Source: Zanthoxylum bungeanum (Eukaryota > Streptophyta > Magnoliopsida > Sapindales > Rutaceae). Taken from it: a stretch of 64,000 nucleotides of DNA. The notes under the pieces were generated by a model that saw only the letters and a program-made list of their open reading frames with translations, ran no database searches and was not told the DNA's origin. The stretch covers positions 1 through 64,000 of the forward strand of contig SKCR01021096.1 of the NCBI GenBank assembly GCA_019454045.1. Reading direction: 5' to 3'. Made by a program: the position numbers and the translations under genes. Shown one piece after another: positions 1 to 10,978 of the stretch; position 1 is the stretch's first letter; the number at the start of each line of letters is the position of its first letter.

Positions 1-241
1 GTTACGCAAATCGCACAAACGCAGTTTAAGAGGAAGACACAATCAGAAAAAGAAATACCCACAATGCAGAGAGCAACAGACACAAAACAGTCGCAAAAAC
101 AACACAGGTAATTGAAGAAACAATGGTGATATAAGATAACAAAATAAAACGCAGGAAACAAACGCAGGAAAGAAACACACGCGATAATATAATGAACGAA
201 AAAAAATTAGAATAGATATATGAACTGACCTTGGAACCTTT

Positions 242-253
242 GCTCTGATACCA
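242..253 (-). other. tRNA-iMet-type primer-binding site
   Basis: On the minus strand this reads TGGTATCAGAGC, the 12-base match to the 3' end of initiator methionine tRNA that primes many plant LTR retrotransposons. Five bases away, at 259 on the plus strand, a TGAGAACC stretch is the expected LTR edge. The internal part of this minus-strand element would therefore lie to the left (1-241), which is A-rich and shows no recognisable coding sequence. Confidence 0.65.
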
Positions 254-258
254 ACTAA

Positions 259-771
259 TGAGAACCTGCCTGGAGCGGAGCCAGACAAACCTACACAAGA
301 TTGAAATAGTTCCCAAGAAATACCAAGACAGTTCGGATAAAAACCCTAAACCTCTGAAAAACAAGCAACAAAAACCTAGAGTGCTAATATGGGCGCCATA
401 AAGGGTTAGCAGTCCTTTGATAAGCCAAAAACAATGAGAACAAATTGAGGATCTCAATTCTCACGAATTGATAAAATATTTTATTGAAAAGAGAGTTGTA
501 AAACATAACCAAAGAGTTAGCCTTTTTTAAGGAGGTTGCAACCAAAACCCTAACCCACAAGGATAAAATGAAACTACCCACACACCACTAGGCCTGTATC
601 CTAAAACTAAGCTAAGATATCCCCACGTGCAAACCCTTGCACGCTTAACCTAATACCTAAACATAAAATAATAATCTAAAGAAAATAGTCAAACGTAAAT
701 AACGGGCCAAAATAAAACAAAAGTCAAGCCCTAATTAAAAGAATAAAAAATGCCAAATAACTATAATAGGC
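259..771 (-). repeat. LTR-like segment of a minus-strand retroelement
   Basis: The segment lies between a polyprotein C-terminus (772-985) and a PBS (242-253), both on the minus strand, so it sits where an LTR should be. Read on the minus strand it ends in GGTTCTCA just before the PBS and contains an AATAAAATATTTT stretch that could serve as a polyadenylation region. The far edge (minus-strand start) cannot be placed because no second copy is in the window. The call rests on position and the PBS only. Confidence 0.45.
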
Positions 772-985
772 CTAAGAAACTCGTTGCTCTGCGGCCTGAA
801 TAAGATTCACCACCTTGGGTTCGTCCAGCGTCAAGCCCATACTCAATGAAGTAGAAGTACGAGAATAGTCAGATACCATCTTCTGTATGAATCCATGCAT
901 AGCTTCCTGGATCTTCTTAGCTCGATACCTCATGATTGGACCTTCTGGAACCTGTACTGTGGCGATCCGTCCATCCTTGGCGGCA
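772..985 (-). pseudogene. C-terminal tail of a gypsy-type polyprotein (fragment)
   Basis: An uninterrupted stretch of about 70 codons on the minus strand, with a stop before it (TAG at about 986-988) and a stop at 772-774. It contains the residues GPIMRYRAKKIQEAMHGF. This resembles the GP-T-R-S/A-RAKK-(I/L)-(Q/K)-EA motif seen near the C-terminus of some plant gypsy polyproteins. No catalytic residues are present, so it is a tail fragment only. The lineage call is from memory of family patterns and a protein search would be needed to confirm it. Confidence 0.45.
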
Positions 986-1017
986 TCCTAGGCGACTACA
1001 TCTTGGCCCTCATCACA

Positions 1018-2857
1018 AGGCCCAAAAAGACACCATCTACACGCCCAAACCTTCCCAAAATAGCTAAAATCTCATGCAAAACACATGCTAAAATCCCCTC
1101 AAATCACTTTCCAATTTAGCAAAGATTTGAAACCTCATGCAAAACACATGCTCAAAATCCCTCATCAACACTTTCCAATTAAAAATATTTGAGATCTCCA
1201 TCACCGAATTTGTAAGATTATATTCCAAAATAATTTTCCATGATTAGTTTCCCTTTTTGGTGATCCATCCAAATCATTATAAAAAGGGACCAAGTTTCAT
1301 TTTTAGAGGGGGGTTTCACACGGTAATAATAAAATAAACCTAGGCTCTCTTTCTTCTCTCTTTCACGGCAAAAACACATACACAAAAAACGCCACCAAAG
1401 CAACGACCAAACTGACCAAGACAGCACTAAAAAAAGCCACTAAAATAGCCCACCACCGACCAGCAGACAGCACCAAAAAATCCACTAAAACAGCCCACCA
1501 CCGACCAGCAAACAGCACCAAAAAGCCATTAAAATAGCCCATCACCGATCAGCAAACAGAACCAAAAAAGCCACCAAAGCAACGACCAAACCAACCAGCA
1601 AACAACACCAAAACAAGGACAAAACCAGTCAGCTGAAACTCCAAACAGTAGCAAAAACACTCCCCTAAAAATCGCACAAACATTAGCCAAAATATCCCCT
1701 AAACACCGTACAAACAATAGCAAAAACAACCCCTAAAAACTGCATCTACAGTAGCAAAAACAGTCCCTAAAAATCATAAAATAGCCCCAAAACCGTGAAA
1801 ACAGCAACAAAAACAGTAGCCCGAAACATCGTAAATAGCAGCCCCAAAACTGTGAAAACAACAACCAAAACAGCAGCTAAAACAACCAAAACAGCAGCCC
1901 AAAACAACCAAAATAGTAACCAGAAAATAACCAAATGGCAAGCAGAAACAGCAAAACAGCAACCAGAAAATAGTGAAACAGCAAGCAAAAACAGCAAACC
2001 AACAATCCTTCTGGCAACAGCCTAACGCACTTCCGATAAGTAACTTAAAAGGTAAGACATGAGGACACTGCATGCCTGGCTGGACGTGAAATACATCCAG
2101 CCGGGTATGCAAAGTTCTACATTAAAGACGTCCAAGTTTCTGGTCACATTTTCTTTTTTGGCATTCTGTTATTTATCTTTTTTATTTATTTATTCACCGT
2201 TATTTTATTATTTCGCTTTTAGTTTGATATTTATCTTTTTACAAATTTTTTTATCATTATTATTTCGCCTTTATTTTATTTGTTCGTTATTATATTATTT
2301 CATGTCTACTTTTTATTTACATTGCATTAATGATTTACGTATGGTATTATCTCTTGTGGTATATCGGATGGAAACCCAAACGTAAATTCCGTAGCCAAAT
2401 CTGAATGGACGGTAGTACGGTCTGTACTTGGGATACAACTCCACGTACCACTCGGGAACTACTCATATATGCATGATTAACCCCCTCTTTTGTTTACTAT
2501 TTATTTATTGACGCTTTATTTACTTTTGATTATTATGATTCTTGTTATCGTACCTTGTATTTCTTAATTTAATTCGCTTTTATTTATATTAATGTTTATG
2601 GGTGTACAAATTTGTTTGTTTATTTGAATTTTCTTGCATGAACTGCATAAGACTTGGCTATACCATTGTGTGAACCCGTCCATTATACTGGCATAAGTAA
2701 TGGACCATTCTGAACTCAACAGTTTGAGGTCTTCCCTTGCGAGGGGTGAGTGCGGCCTTAAATCTTTTCCCAGTTCACACTAGGTGGCGACTCATTTATT
2801 CTCCGGTTTAGTCCCATGCGGGCTACTCCATACTCCCTAGGGGTTGTGATCCCAACA
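1018..2857 (+). repeat. LTR related to the Gypsy-1 LTR
   Basis: This stretch follows the plan of the 3.1-kb Gypsy-1 LTR at 21938-25049. It has a TATA box (TATAAAAA at 1278-1285), a long A- and C-rich low-complexity part full of ACAGCAAC-like words (1380-2025), a TTAAAAGGT junction (about 2046), a conserved block of about 110 bases (2345-2455), and a terminal block with the words GAGGTCTTCCCTTGCGAGGG and CTCCGGTTTAGTCCC (2728-2820). It ends in CCAACA at 2857. The left edge is uncertain. A tandem duplication with the word CATGCAAAACACATGCT lies at 1072-1175. No coding sequence is visible. It may be a solo LTR or one end of a lost element. Confidence 0.5.
1278..1285 (+). promoter_or_regulatory. 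TATA box of the left LTR
   Basis: TATAAAAA followed by GGG lies about 260 bases inside the LTR-like segment. The following sequence turns A- and C-rich, much as it does downstream of the Gypsy-1 TATA box at 22546. Function is inferred from position. Confidence 0.4.
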
Positions 2858-2895
2858 GTGTCGTGGTCGCCGAGCATCATAGGCATAGCGGTAAA

Positions 2896-2985
2896 CCCAG
2901 TTTCGTTCCTACACTTACGACTATTTTAGGTCATAAAATTCTTCAAATGAGGTGTTGTTCACATATTGTTAACCTTATTATACAA
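2896..2985 (+). pseudogene. hAT transposase, N-terminal-side fragment
   Basis: In the frame containing the ATG at 2947 the sequence encodes LGHKILQMRCCSHIVNLIIQ. This matches the conserved (H/V)RCCAHILNLIV segment of plant BED-zinc-finger hAT transposases (ricesleeper-like). It is cut at 2985 by the MITE at 2986-3514, and the reading continues on the other side in the 8-base duplication. What lies to the left (LTR-type sequence ending at 2857) is unrelated, so the N-terminus is missing. See the matching fragments at 3515-3691 and 14313-15510. Confidence 0.7.
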
Positions 2986-3514
2986 TAGGGATGTTCGCGG
3001 TGTGGTTCGGGTTGAATTTTTTGTTGTACACCTCAAACTTCGTGGGTTGGCAGTTTGGGAATTTGAAACTGAAATTGCAAATTTGATAAGGAAAACCGCG
3101 ACAGTTCGGGTCGGCAGTTCAGTCGTTTGGGTGGTTCCAATCGGCGGTTTAAATTATAAATTTTTTTAAAATATTTTGTGTGTTTTCATATAATAATTGA
3201 AAAGAAAAAATATCTAATTTTCATTTATACAATGCATATTGTCATATGATCATTGAATGTCTTAAATTTCATGAAGAAGAAAAGTATATACTAATATCTA
3301 ATTTGAACAAGGGTCAGTTATTTAGGCGGTTCGGGTCGCGTTTTGATTCAAAATTTACTGTTTGGACGGTTTGGGTCCTGGTTTGTGTGAAAATCGGGCA
3401 CCGACTCGAAATTTAAAGCTTGATTTAGGCCGAACCGAAATCATTTTCAATATTTTTTAAAATCGCACTGTTCATGTAGGGTTGCTGTTTGAATCGAAAC
3501 CGTGAACATCCATA
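2986..3514. mobile_element. hAT-like MITE inside the hAT transposase gene
   Basis: The ends are inverted repeats: TAGGGATGTTCGCGGT at the left and the reverse complement of TATGGATGTTCACGGT at the right. The flanks are an 8-base duplication with one difference, TTATACAA (2978-2985) and TTGTACAA (3515-3522), which is the length typical of hAT transposition. The 529-bp body is non-coding, AT-rich in the middle, with GGTTCGGGTCGG-like words near both ends. The codons either side of the insert rejoin in the hAT transposase frame, which independently confirms both edges. Confidence 0.82.
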
Positions 3515-3691
3515 TTGTACAAGATGTCTTATGATAGAATAATGAAGTGATTGAGAAAATAAAAAATATGGTAAGATATGTGAGATCATCCTATGCTAGG
3601 AAGCTATTTTTGAAGAATAGTGTTGTGGGGGAAAAGATTGAGTTTAAAAGACTTTTATGTCTTGATGTGAAGACTAGGTGGATTTCCGAAG
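3515..3691 (+). pseudogene. hAT transposase, central fragment
   Basis: The frame encodes VIEKIKNMVRYVRSSYARK, then EKIEFKRLLCLDVKTRW. This is the (K)IRNAVRYVRSSP...LLCLDVPTRWNSTY region of plant BED-type hAT transposases. Two stop codons (TGA, TAG) follow the duplicated target at about 3532-3537, so this copy is dead. The fragment ends after the TRW motif, where a long LTR has inserted; the next residues of the motif reappear at 14313 more than 10 kb away. Confidence 0.78.
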
Positions 3692-5097
3692 GAACCCGTG
3701 ACTATGGTCGTAGAACAAACCGTGCGAAAGGAGTCAACGGATGATCTTAACCGATCTTTATAGGTTTAAAATGCCTTTCGTGGGTTAATTCAGAAAACGA
3801 ACCGTCTGTGGTTGGTTGACGAAAATTTTGGTTATATACTTGGGAGATTTACAAAGCATGTGAAAACTAGTTTCCTAAAGCTTTGTTTACTTTAATCACT
3901 TTCCTATGAATTATTTGATAACTTAGCTTGAAGTTTAAAGAAGAGATATAAAGGAATCAAGTTTCCTTTTATTTTTATCTTCTTGTTCTTGATCTCATTC
4001 ACTAAGAAAATCAAAGAAAATATTTCCTCTTAACCATAAGCCCATGGCCGAAAATCTCCTTGTGTTATCCTTGAGAATTTTGCTACGCAAAACAATAACA
4101 TTGAACCTAAGTCACCAAGTAACTTCCGCCCATTATCACAAGTAACAAGTTATATTGTCTAATAGGTTACGAGTCATAATACTTCAAGTATCAAGTTAAA
4201 TAAGTAACTTGCCACAAGTTCAAAGATAATAGGCTAGTTAAAAGTATTTAAGATATTTACTTAATATTAAATATAAAATCAAATATTTTATATTTAAACT
4301 TATTAAATAATATAATTTAAAAATGCATAAAGTATTTCAATTAAATCCACACCATTGACCAAATATCTAATTTGGTGTATTTATAAGATCTCAATACTTG
4401 TCAAAACGTCATGGTGCTAGGTGTCACCATAAGATCTTAAAACATGGTCCAATCAAAATTTGCAAAGAGATAAATAAATATCTAGATATTTTATTTATTT
4501 ACTAATAAATAAATATTTAATTTTACATACAAAATCTAATATATGTAGTGTCATGTGTATTTAATAAAATCTTGACACTTGGCAAAATCTCATAGTGTCA
4601 TGTGTAAACACAAGATCTTGACACATGTCCAAATCAAATTTGACATGTGTAAAGTAAATAAATGTCTAAATACTGCATTATAATATTAAAATATTATAAT
4701 CACAAATATCTCATTATCAGTCTTAAATATCTTTATTAGTCTCCCAACTATCCGCAAATCACATTTGTAGTATTTCAAAAATTATCGAAATATTTCTCGA
4801 ATAAGCGGGGTGCTAGCACGTCAATGCCGGAAAATATTTTACACTTTACTAATAAAGTACGGAAATTTCCTATCGATCAAATATCAATCCAATTTAATTA
4901 ATTCCTCAACCATACAACTAACATTTGTGACGCCCTGGGTTCAACGTGAGCTGGACATGAATCAATACAAACACTTTCATACCTCTTCGACATTACTCAT
5001 TGTAACCGAAGTTCCAAATAATCATGAGTGACCTCTAGCAATATGTCATCACCCCAAACAAAGAATCAAATATCGGATAAACCCATATAGTTGTATT
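3692..5097 (-). repeat. Long LTR, left part (split by Copia-A)
   Basis: Non-coding AT-rich sequence that separates two halves of the hAT TRW-NSTYLML motif. Its right end joins, across Copia-A and the GTATT duplication, to 13487-14312. Together they form about 2.2 kb. The outer right edge reads GGGCATATCCCCAATA, close to the reverse complement of a common copia LTR start (TGTTGGGGATATGCC), so the LTR is probably minus-strand. The outer left edge starts CGAAGG instead of TG; the flanks ATTTC and AATTC look like a 5-base duplication with one change. No internal element genes belong to it, so it is probably a solo LTR. Confidence 0.5.
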
Positions 5098-6312
5098 TTT
5101 GGAGTTGATGCTTGGAGCGCCAATTCGAATAATGTATTGTACATTATATTTTATTATTTATTAATAAAATAATTATATTTCATTTCAAACCTTATTAATG
5201 GTAATATCATTATGCATATTAGATTGATGTATAAATATGCTAAGATGACATCGACCTTTGAATAGTCTTGTAATAATACTAGACACTAGGTGGTCCGACA
5301 TTTGGATAGTATTACTATTATAAACTATTCTTAAAGTAAATATTTATAGTCGTTGGTCTTGGAATACGGTCGAATTCCTATAACCTAGAAGACTAACACA
5401 TGTTGTATATTGGAATTGGAGTTCCAATGGTTTAACCCGATGTACTATGAGCTTTTGAAGCTCGTATAGACATGCGGGTATTTATTGGACCAAATACTGA
5501 ATGACTCACAGATGATTCCTAATAGTTGGAAGTACACACCACCGTCAATAGGAATCTATCATATATGATCATTTTGACTATAGGATAACATTCATTTTAC
5601 GTGAGATCCTCTACACTTAGATGATATGTATGTCAGAAACCTTTCATGGTATGGACTCTAGATGTTCATTAGGTGTGGACCAATGCACTCGTTAATCAAG
5701 TGCTATCAAGATAGGATCCATCGGCTCGTATGTGTGCCATAAATGGTTTAGGTATCCATGTGAGTAAGTCATGATTCTTAAGACTTTGGACAAATCCGAT
5801 CACCTATGGTGGATCGCATTTGTTGTAATGAACTGTGGACATGTCGACATGAGTTGTTCGCCACAAAAACTTGACGGTGTATTCTATATTTCCTAAACAC
5901 AACTCGGATAGCCTACGACGGAGAGATTGATAAACATATGTGATGACCTCAACTTGTATAGTTCAAAAAGGTCGTTCGTGTTCCTCGTGAATTCGGAGGT
6001 GGCTGAATTGCATACATATTAGCTAGGCTTATATGACGAACGTGTCTGGACTTAAAGAGTCCTACAATATGAAGTATACTCATTGAGCATTTGGGTAGCC
6101 GTGACCTGATGCCCATGCTGAAACTTCATTTTCTCTGTTCCGGAGTTTCCAAATTCTAATTTGGTCCTCATATTTTCCTACGGACTCGTAATGGAATGCC
6201 GTTTTCCAAAAAATATTTTAAAATAAACCAATGCTAGATATCCATAGGTTAGACCCACTTCCGCTGCGCAGGGCACCGAGCCGATCATAGAGGTTCCACA
6301 TATGCCCCAAAA
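5098..6312 (+). repeat. Copia-A 5' LTR
   Basis: It aligns along its length with the 3' LTR (10979-11998 plus 13269-13486), sharing for example AATGTATTGTACATTATATT near the start and GACCCACTTCC near the end. The first bases are TTTTGGAG, where the 3' copy keeps TGTTGGAG, so the LTR start is mutated. The end is CCCCAAAA, against CCCCAACA in the 3' copy. Confidence 0.85.
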
Positions 6313-6315
6313 AAA

Positions 6316-6328
6316 TGGTATCAGCAGA
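6316..6328 (+). other. Copia-A primer-binding site
   Basis: TGGTATCAG followed by CAGAG, three bases after the LTR end. The first nine bases match the initiator methionine tRNA primer site used by most plant copia elements; the rest is altered. Confidence 0.8.
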
Positions 6329-6584
6329 GATCTTAACCACACAACACATGTTTTTTGAATCTATGCCACAATGATTTTAATTTAGATATGCATAAGTCAT
6401 ATTGGATATGCATTGCATGTTTTTAAATTAAAATTTTTAATTTTGACCCACATGTTAATGAATTGATTGTCAAAAATATCCTTTGATTAGGTGATTGATT
6501 TAATTAAGTAATAATATTAATAATGTTGGAGCATTATTGGATGGTTCGTCTTGTCAATATGAAGATGAATGAGTTCTTACTACT

Positions 6585-6895
6585 TATGCCCAATAACGTC
6601 ATTATTGTGAGGGTATAAGTGCTCGAAACTTAGGTCGTTCTGGTAAAATATTAGATGTATGGTGATGAGTTAACGTAATCACCCAATACCGTTATTATTG
6701 TGAGGGTGTAGATATGAAACTCATTAGTGTACATTGACAATTATACATCTGGAACACGTTTTAATCCAATATCTTTATTGTTGTGAGGATAAAAAATGGT
6801 TCAGGACCAGGCTAGGAGTCATATGAATGTGATTGACCTTGGAGATCTACCTAATGAGTTTATAAAGGCCAAAACCGTCATTATTTGAGGCTGGA
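6585..6895 (+). repeat. Imperfect repeats in the Copia-A leader
   Basis: A word like CCGTTATTATTGTGAGGGT recurs four times at roughly 95-base spacing (about 6594, 6688, 6772 and 6872). It lies in the untranslated leader between PBS and gag. No coding potential is evident. The copies differ, so the array is old. Its role is unknown. Confidence 0.5.
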
Positions 6896-7084
6896 GTAAA
6901 TGTCATGGGATCTACTTCCCGCTATGAAATTTTGATAGTCAAATTTCTATTTTTCCGTTAAGGGAGATTACAGAATTACGTAAAATAGTGGGAGTGCACT
7001 AATAGATTTAAAATTCCATAATCGATTAGTGTTTTTATTTTGAAAAGAAAAATATTCTGCTAGTGCTTAATTGTTGTCTTGTAG

Positions 7085-7944
7085 ATGGCTGCCACAAATC
7101 AATTAACGCAACTTTTGGATTCCAATAAACTGAAAGGCGTCGAGAACTATTTTGAATGGGAAATGAACATTCGTCTTGTATTAGAGTTTGAAAATTTGAG
7201 CTATGTGATGATCAATCCACTGCCTGTTGAAATCGATCATGACTTCACTCCTGAAGAGCGAGAAACTTTTGAGAAATTAAAGGATGATAACCTTAAGGTG
7301 AAATCCTACATTTTAGGATCGATGGTTCCATATTTGCTCAGACAGTACATAGAAGTACCAGGTGCTTGAAGCATTATGAGAACAATCAATGAATTGTTCG
7401 ACGCAAATCAATAAATAGAAATATATCAGAGATCTAAGGAATTATTCCATGCTACGCTCAATGATAGAGGAGCTATCAACATTATATTTTGAACATGATA
7501 GATCAGATCCGATACTTGGAATGACATGACATTGTGATTGATGAACGGCTAGGCTGTAATTTGATTCTATCTTCATTACCTAGTACTTATGTTGGCTTTA
7601 TGTTAAAGTTTCATATTCATTCGATGCAAGCCAGTTATGAAGAACTTCATAACATGTTAGGCACAGCAAGGCATGATTTGAAGAAAGGTAATCCTAATTT
7701 GTACTTCCATGGTGGAGCAAGCTTTTCAAAGACTTCTAAGAAGTCAAAGAAAATCAAAATAAGAAATAAGAAGATTTCAAAGAGAAACTCCAAGAAGCGC
7801 AAAGCTGCAAGACCGCATGTAGCTCATAATGAATGTCTACACTGCAAGAAGTCTGGACACTGGAAAAAAGATTGTCCAGAATTGAAAGGAAATGCAGGAC
7901 CCTCAGGTACGCTTGTATTTTTCCTATTATTGACATTTTATTAG
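7085..7944 (+). pseudogene. Copia-A gag (broken)
   Basis: Starts with ATG at 7085 (MAATNQLTQLLDSNKLKGVE), a typical copia gag start in which the protein binds the element RNA and forms the particle. The first open part stops at 7369. Gag-like coding resumes at 7534-7944 with the line LSSLPSTYVGF and, near the end, a CCHC zinc knuckle C-x2-C-x4-H-x4-C (CLHCKKSGHWKKDC, about 7837-7878) preceded by a lysine-rich stretch. The part between has stops. This copy cannot make a full gag. Confidence 0.8.
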
Positions 7945-7964
7945 CCTTAGATGCAAATAATGAA

Positions 7965-8330
7965 TATGTGTTAGACACTGGCAGTCCCACTTATATTTTC
8001 AACTCCATGTAGGTCATGAGGGTTAAAAAAAAGGCTGAATAAATGGGAGATTCAACTTATAGTTGGAAATGGTGAGACATTGGATGTTAATGCCATAAGA
8101 AAAATTGTTATAGATCTTTCTAATAGATGTAAATTAGATTTACATGACTGTTATTATGTACCATCCCTTATTAGATAAATAATATCACTATCGATATTAA
8201 ATAAAGAATGATATAAAATAAATATTAAATATGATGCTTTATATTTATATGATAAAGATAACTTTTTGATATGTGAATGTTCTTTATCTAACGGTCATTA
8301 TGTTTTGGAAACATATAAAATGTCTTTAAT
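7965..8330 (+). pseudogene. Copia-A protease region (broken)
   Basis: The words VLDTGSPTYIFNSM are encoded at about 7971-8012; the D-T/S-G triplet is the active site of retroviral-type aspartic proteases that cut the polyprotein. An in-frame stop follows immediately and further stops lie in the next 300 bases (for example TAA in the run at about 8177). Remains of the Y-V-P motif and the following domain can be traced but are not open. Confidence 0.65.
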
Positions 8331-8374
8331 GTAGAGGAAAATACAAATAAAAGATCTAAATTAAATAATACTGA

Positions 8375-9175
8375 ATTATGGCATATGAGATTGGGCCACA
8401 TAGGTGTTAGACGTCTATCAAATTGGTTAAGGATGGTTTGATTGAAAATATTACCTTAGATCCTTATCCGATTTGTGAGTCATACATCCAAGGGAAAATG
8501 ACAAAGGCCTCATTTCTTGGTGTTGGACACCGTGGTAAAGATTTATTTGAACTAATACACAGTGATGTGTGTGGTCCATTAAATCATGCCGCTCATGATG
8601 ATTCAACATACTTCATGACTTTAACAGAAGATAAGTCAAGATATGGATATGTTTGATGAGACATAAATTAGAAGTATTTGACAAGTTCAAAATATTCTGA
8701 AACAAAGTAGAAAAATAAATCAGGAAATTCATCAAGCGTCTTTGATCAGATCGAGGCGGTGAATTCATGAGTGACGAATTCACAAGTTATTTAAAAGAGA
8801 ATGGAATTCTCACCCAATATAGCCTACCAGGAACTCCTCAACACAATGGTATGTCTGAGCGAAGAAATCATACTTTATTGGATATGGTGCGTTCTATGAT
8901 GAGTTATACAGATCTTCCATATTACCTTTAGTGTTACGCTTTACTTACTGCTGCCCACATACTTAATAAGGTTCTATCGAAAGTTATCTCTACGACCCCA
9001 TATCAAATATAGTTTGGTAGAAATCCAAGTCTTAGATATTTAAATATTTGAGGTTGTCCTACATACGTTAGAGTTGAGCAACGGGATAAACTAGCACCCA
9101 TGGGGTATAATTACAGGTTTGTTGGATATCCAGAAAATTTCTTTGGGATATCAATTCTATGATTCTGAGTAATGA
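8375..9175 (+). pseudogene. Copia-A integrase (broken)
   Basis: The N-terminal zinc-binding part starts at ELWHMRLGHIG (about 8374); the open stretch 8423-8656 carries the CESYIQGKMTK region and the first catalytic aspartate in LIHSDVCGPL. Downstream, NGMSERRNHTLLDMVRSMM (about 8847-8902) contains the catalytic glutamate region. Stop codons interrupt it at several places, including TAG and TGA where tryptophan is expected (about 8928, 9011 and 9049). Integrase would insert the cDNA; this copy cannot. Confidence 0.78.
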
Positions 9176-9399
9176 AATGTAATCATTGTTCGTTTTGCCA
9201 CTTTTCTTGAAAATGAATTTTTGAGAGAAAGTGGGAATTGTAGAAAGATAAAACTTGATGAGTTGGATCCCAACATTAAAGAACTTGAGATGGAACCAAA
9301 TATCCTACTAGGTGAAGGATTTACAACACAAGTTCTGCGTAGGTCGAATAGAATATCAAGGCCTCCTGATAGACTATTTTAACGTCTGATGTGAGCCTT

Positions 9400-10235
9400 G
9401 ATGTTCTCCACTTAGAGGAAACGGATCCGACTATGTATAAAGAAGCGATATTGGATATCGATTCAGGGAAATGGCAGGAAGCCATGAAGTCTGAGATGGA
9501 TTCTACACATGACAATCAAGTCTGGGACTTAGTTGAACTTCCAGAATGAGTTAAACCTATTAGTTGTAAATGAGTTTACAAAAAGAGCGAGGGTTGGATG
9601 GAAAGGTGGAAATCTTTAAGGCTCGACTGGTAGCGAAAGATTACACTCAACATCCTGGGATTGACTATTAGGAATCTTTTTCACCACTATCCATGCTAAA
9701 ATCCATTAGGATTTTTTCAGCCATTGCTGCATATCACGATTATGAGATAAGACAGATGGATGTGAAAATCGCTTTCGAAAATGGATTCATCGAGTATGAT
9801 ATCAATATAGAACAACCAAAGTGTTTCGTATCCAGTGAGACTTCAAACTTGGTTTGTAAGCTCAAGAAGTCTATTTATGGACTTAAAAAAGCATCCTGAT
9901 ATCAAGATTCACCAAGAACGAGGAAGAACCATGTGTTTATAAGAAAGTTAGTGGGAGTATGATAGTATTCCTTATTTTGTATGTAGACAATATCCTTATC
10001 ATTGGGAATGATATATGATTAATGAAAAGTGTGAAAGCCTACCTTTACAAGAACTTCTCCATGAAAGACATTGGTGAAGCTTCCCATATATTAGGTATAA
10101 GGCTCTACCGGGATAGAGTTAGGAAGCTTATAGGGTTGTCTCAATCCACATACATAGATAAGATATTAGAAAGGTACAGTTTTACCAACTGCAAGGCAGC
10201 AAATGTACCTTTCTGATACGACATACATCTTTCGA
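9400..10235 (+). pseudogene. Copia-A reverse transcriptase (broken)
   Basis: The RT domain is recognised from SEMDSTHDNQVWDLVELPE (about 9491), then the open part 9693-9899 with IRQMDVKIAFENGFIE and KLKKSIYGLKKAS, then LYVDNILIIGND (about 9977-10012), then 10022-10216 with MKDIGEASHILGI. The catalytic motif, normally YVDD, reads YVDN, so an essential aspartate is lost. Frameshifts and stops separate the open pieces. The order and motifs are those of copia RT, which makes cDNA from the element RNA. Confidence 0.82.
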
Positions 10236-10978
10236 AGAAAATGGCTTCTCAGATTGAGGAAGAGAGAGTTATAATGTCTAACTTGCCATATACTTCTTGT
10301 ATAGGAAGCATTATGCATGTTATTCTATGTACGAGACTTGACATCAATTTCAGCGTCATTGTGACTAGCTGATATCAATCTGATCTGGGTAATGATCATT
10401 AGAAAACCGTGAAATATATCCCGAAATATCTTAAGGGTACTAAGGATAAGTTTCTCATATATGGAGAATATGAGCTACGAGTTAAGGGTTATTAAGATTT
10501 CGAATTCCAAGGAGAACCAGATGATAGAAAATCTACATCCGGATATATATTTACCCATAATGGCGGTGCGGTTAGTTGGCGATGTTCAAAGCAAGGATCA
10601 ATAGCTGATTCTACCACTGAGGCAGAATTTATAGCGGCTTCAAAAACTGTTAAAGAAGCTGTCGGGATTAGAATTTTCATACAGAACTTGACATTGTACC
10701 TAGTATTGCGGATTCGATCCCACTGTACTATGATAATAGCAGAGCCATTATGCAGGCTAAGGAGTCAATGGCACATTCCAAGTCTAAACACGTGGAAATG
10801 AAATATCGCGTGATCAGAGAGATTATTGAACGAAAAGACACAATGGTCTTAATTGTTCAAGGACATGACAACATAGCAGATCCGCTTACTAAAGCCTTAC
10901 CTCCTAAGTTATTCTATAAACATATGGAGGAGATGGGACTACGGTATCATCCGGATTGGCACAAAACAAGTAGGAGTT
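10236..10978 (+). pseudogene. Copia-A RNase H (broken)
   Basis: The RNase H domain degrades the RNA strand of the RNA-DNA hybrid. The motifs ADSTTEAEFIAASKT (about 10604-10650) and, in the open part from 10750, SKHVEMKYRVIREII and DNIADPLTKALP are the usual C-terminal copia landmarks. Frameshifts and in-frame stops occur at about 10370, 10410 and 10494. The reading frame of the last part runs on into the 3' LTR and stops at 11046. Confidence 0.8.

Noticed and set aside
895..1119. Plus-strand open frame of 74 codons
   Set aside because: It overlaps the minus-strand polyprotein tail and an LTR edge and has no family resemblance.
1218..2112. Minus-strand frames rich in valine, phenylalanine and leucine, and plus-strand frames rich in lysine and threonine
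   Set aside because: Both come from the same A- and C-rich low-complexity part of the LTR, and an equivalent stretch in the Gypsy-1 LTR shows the same effect.
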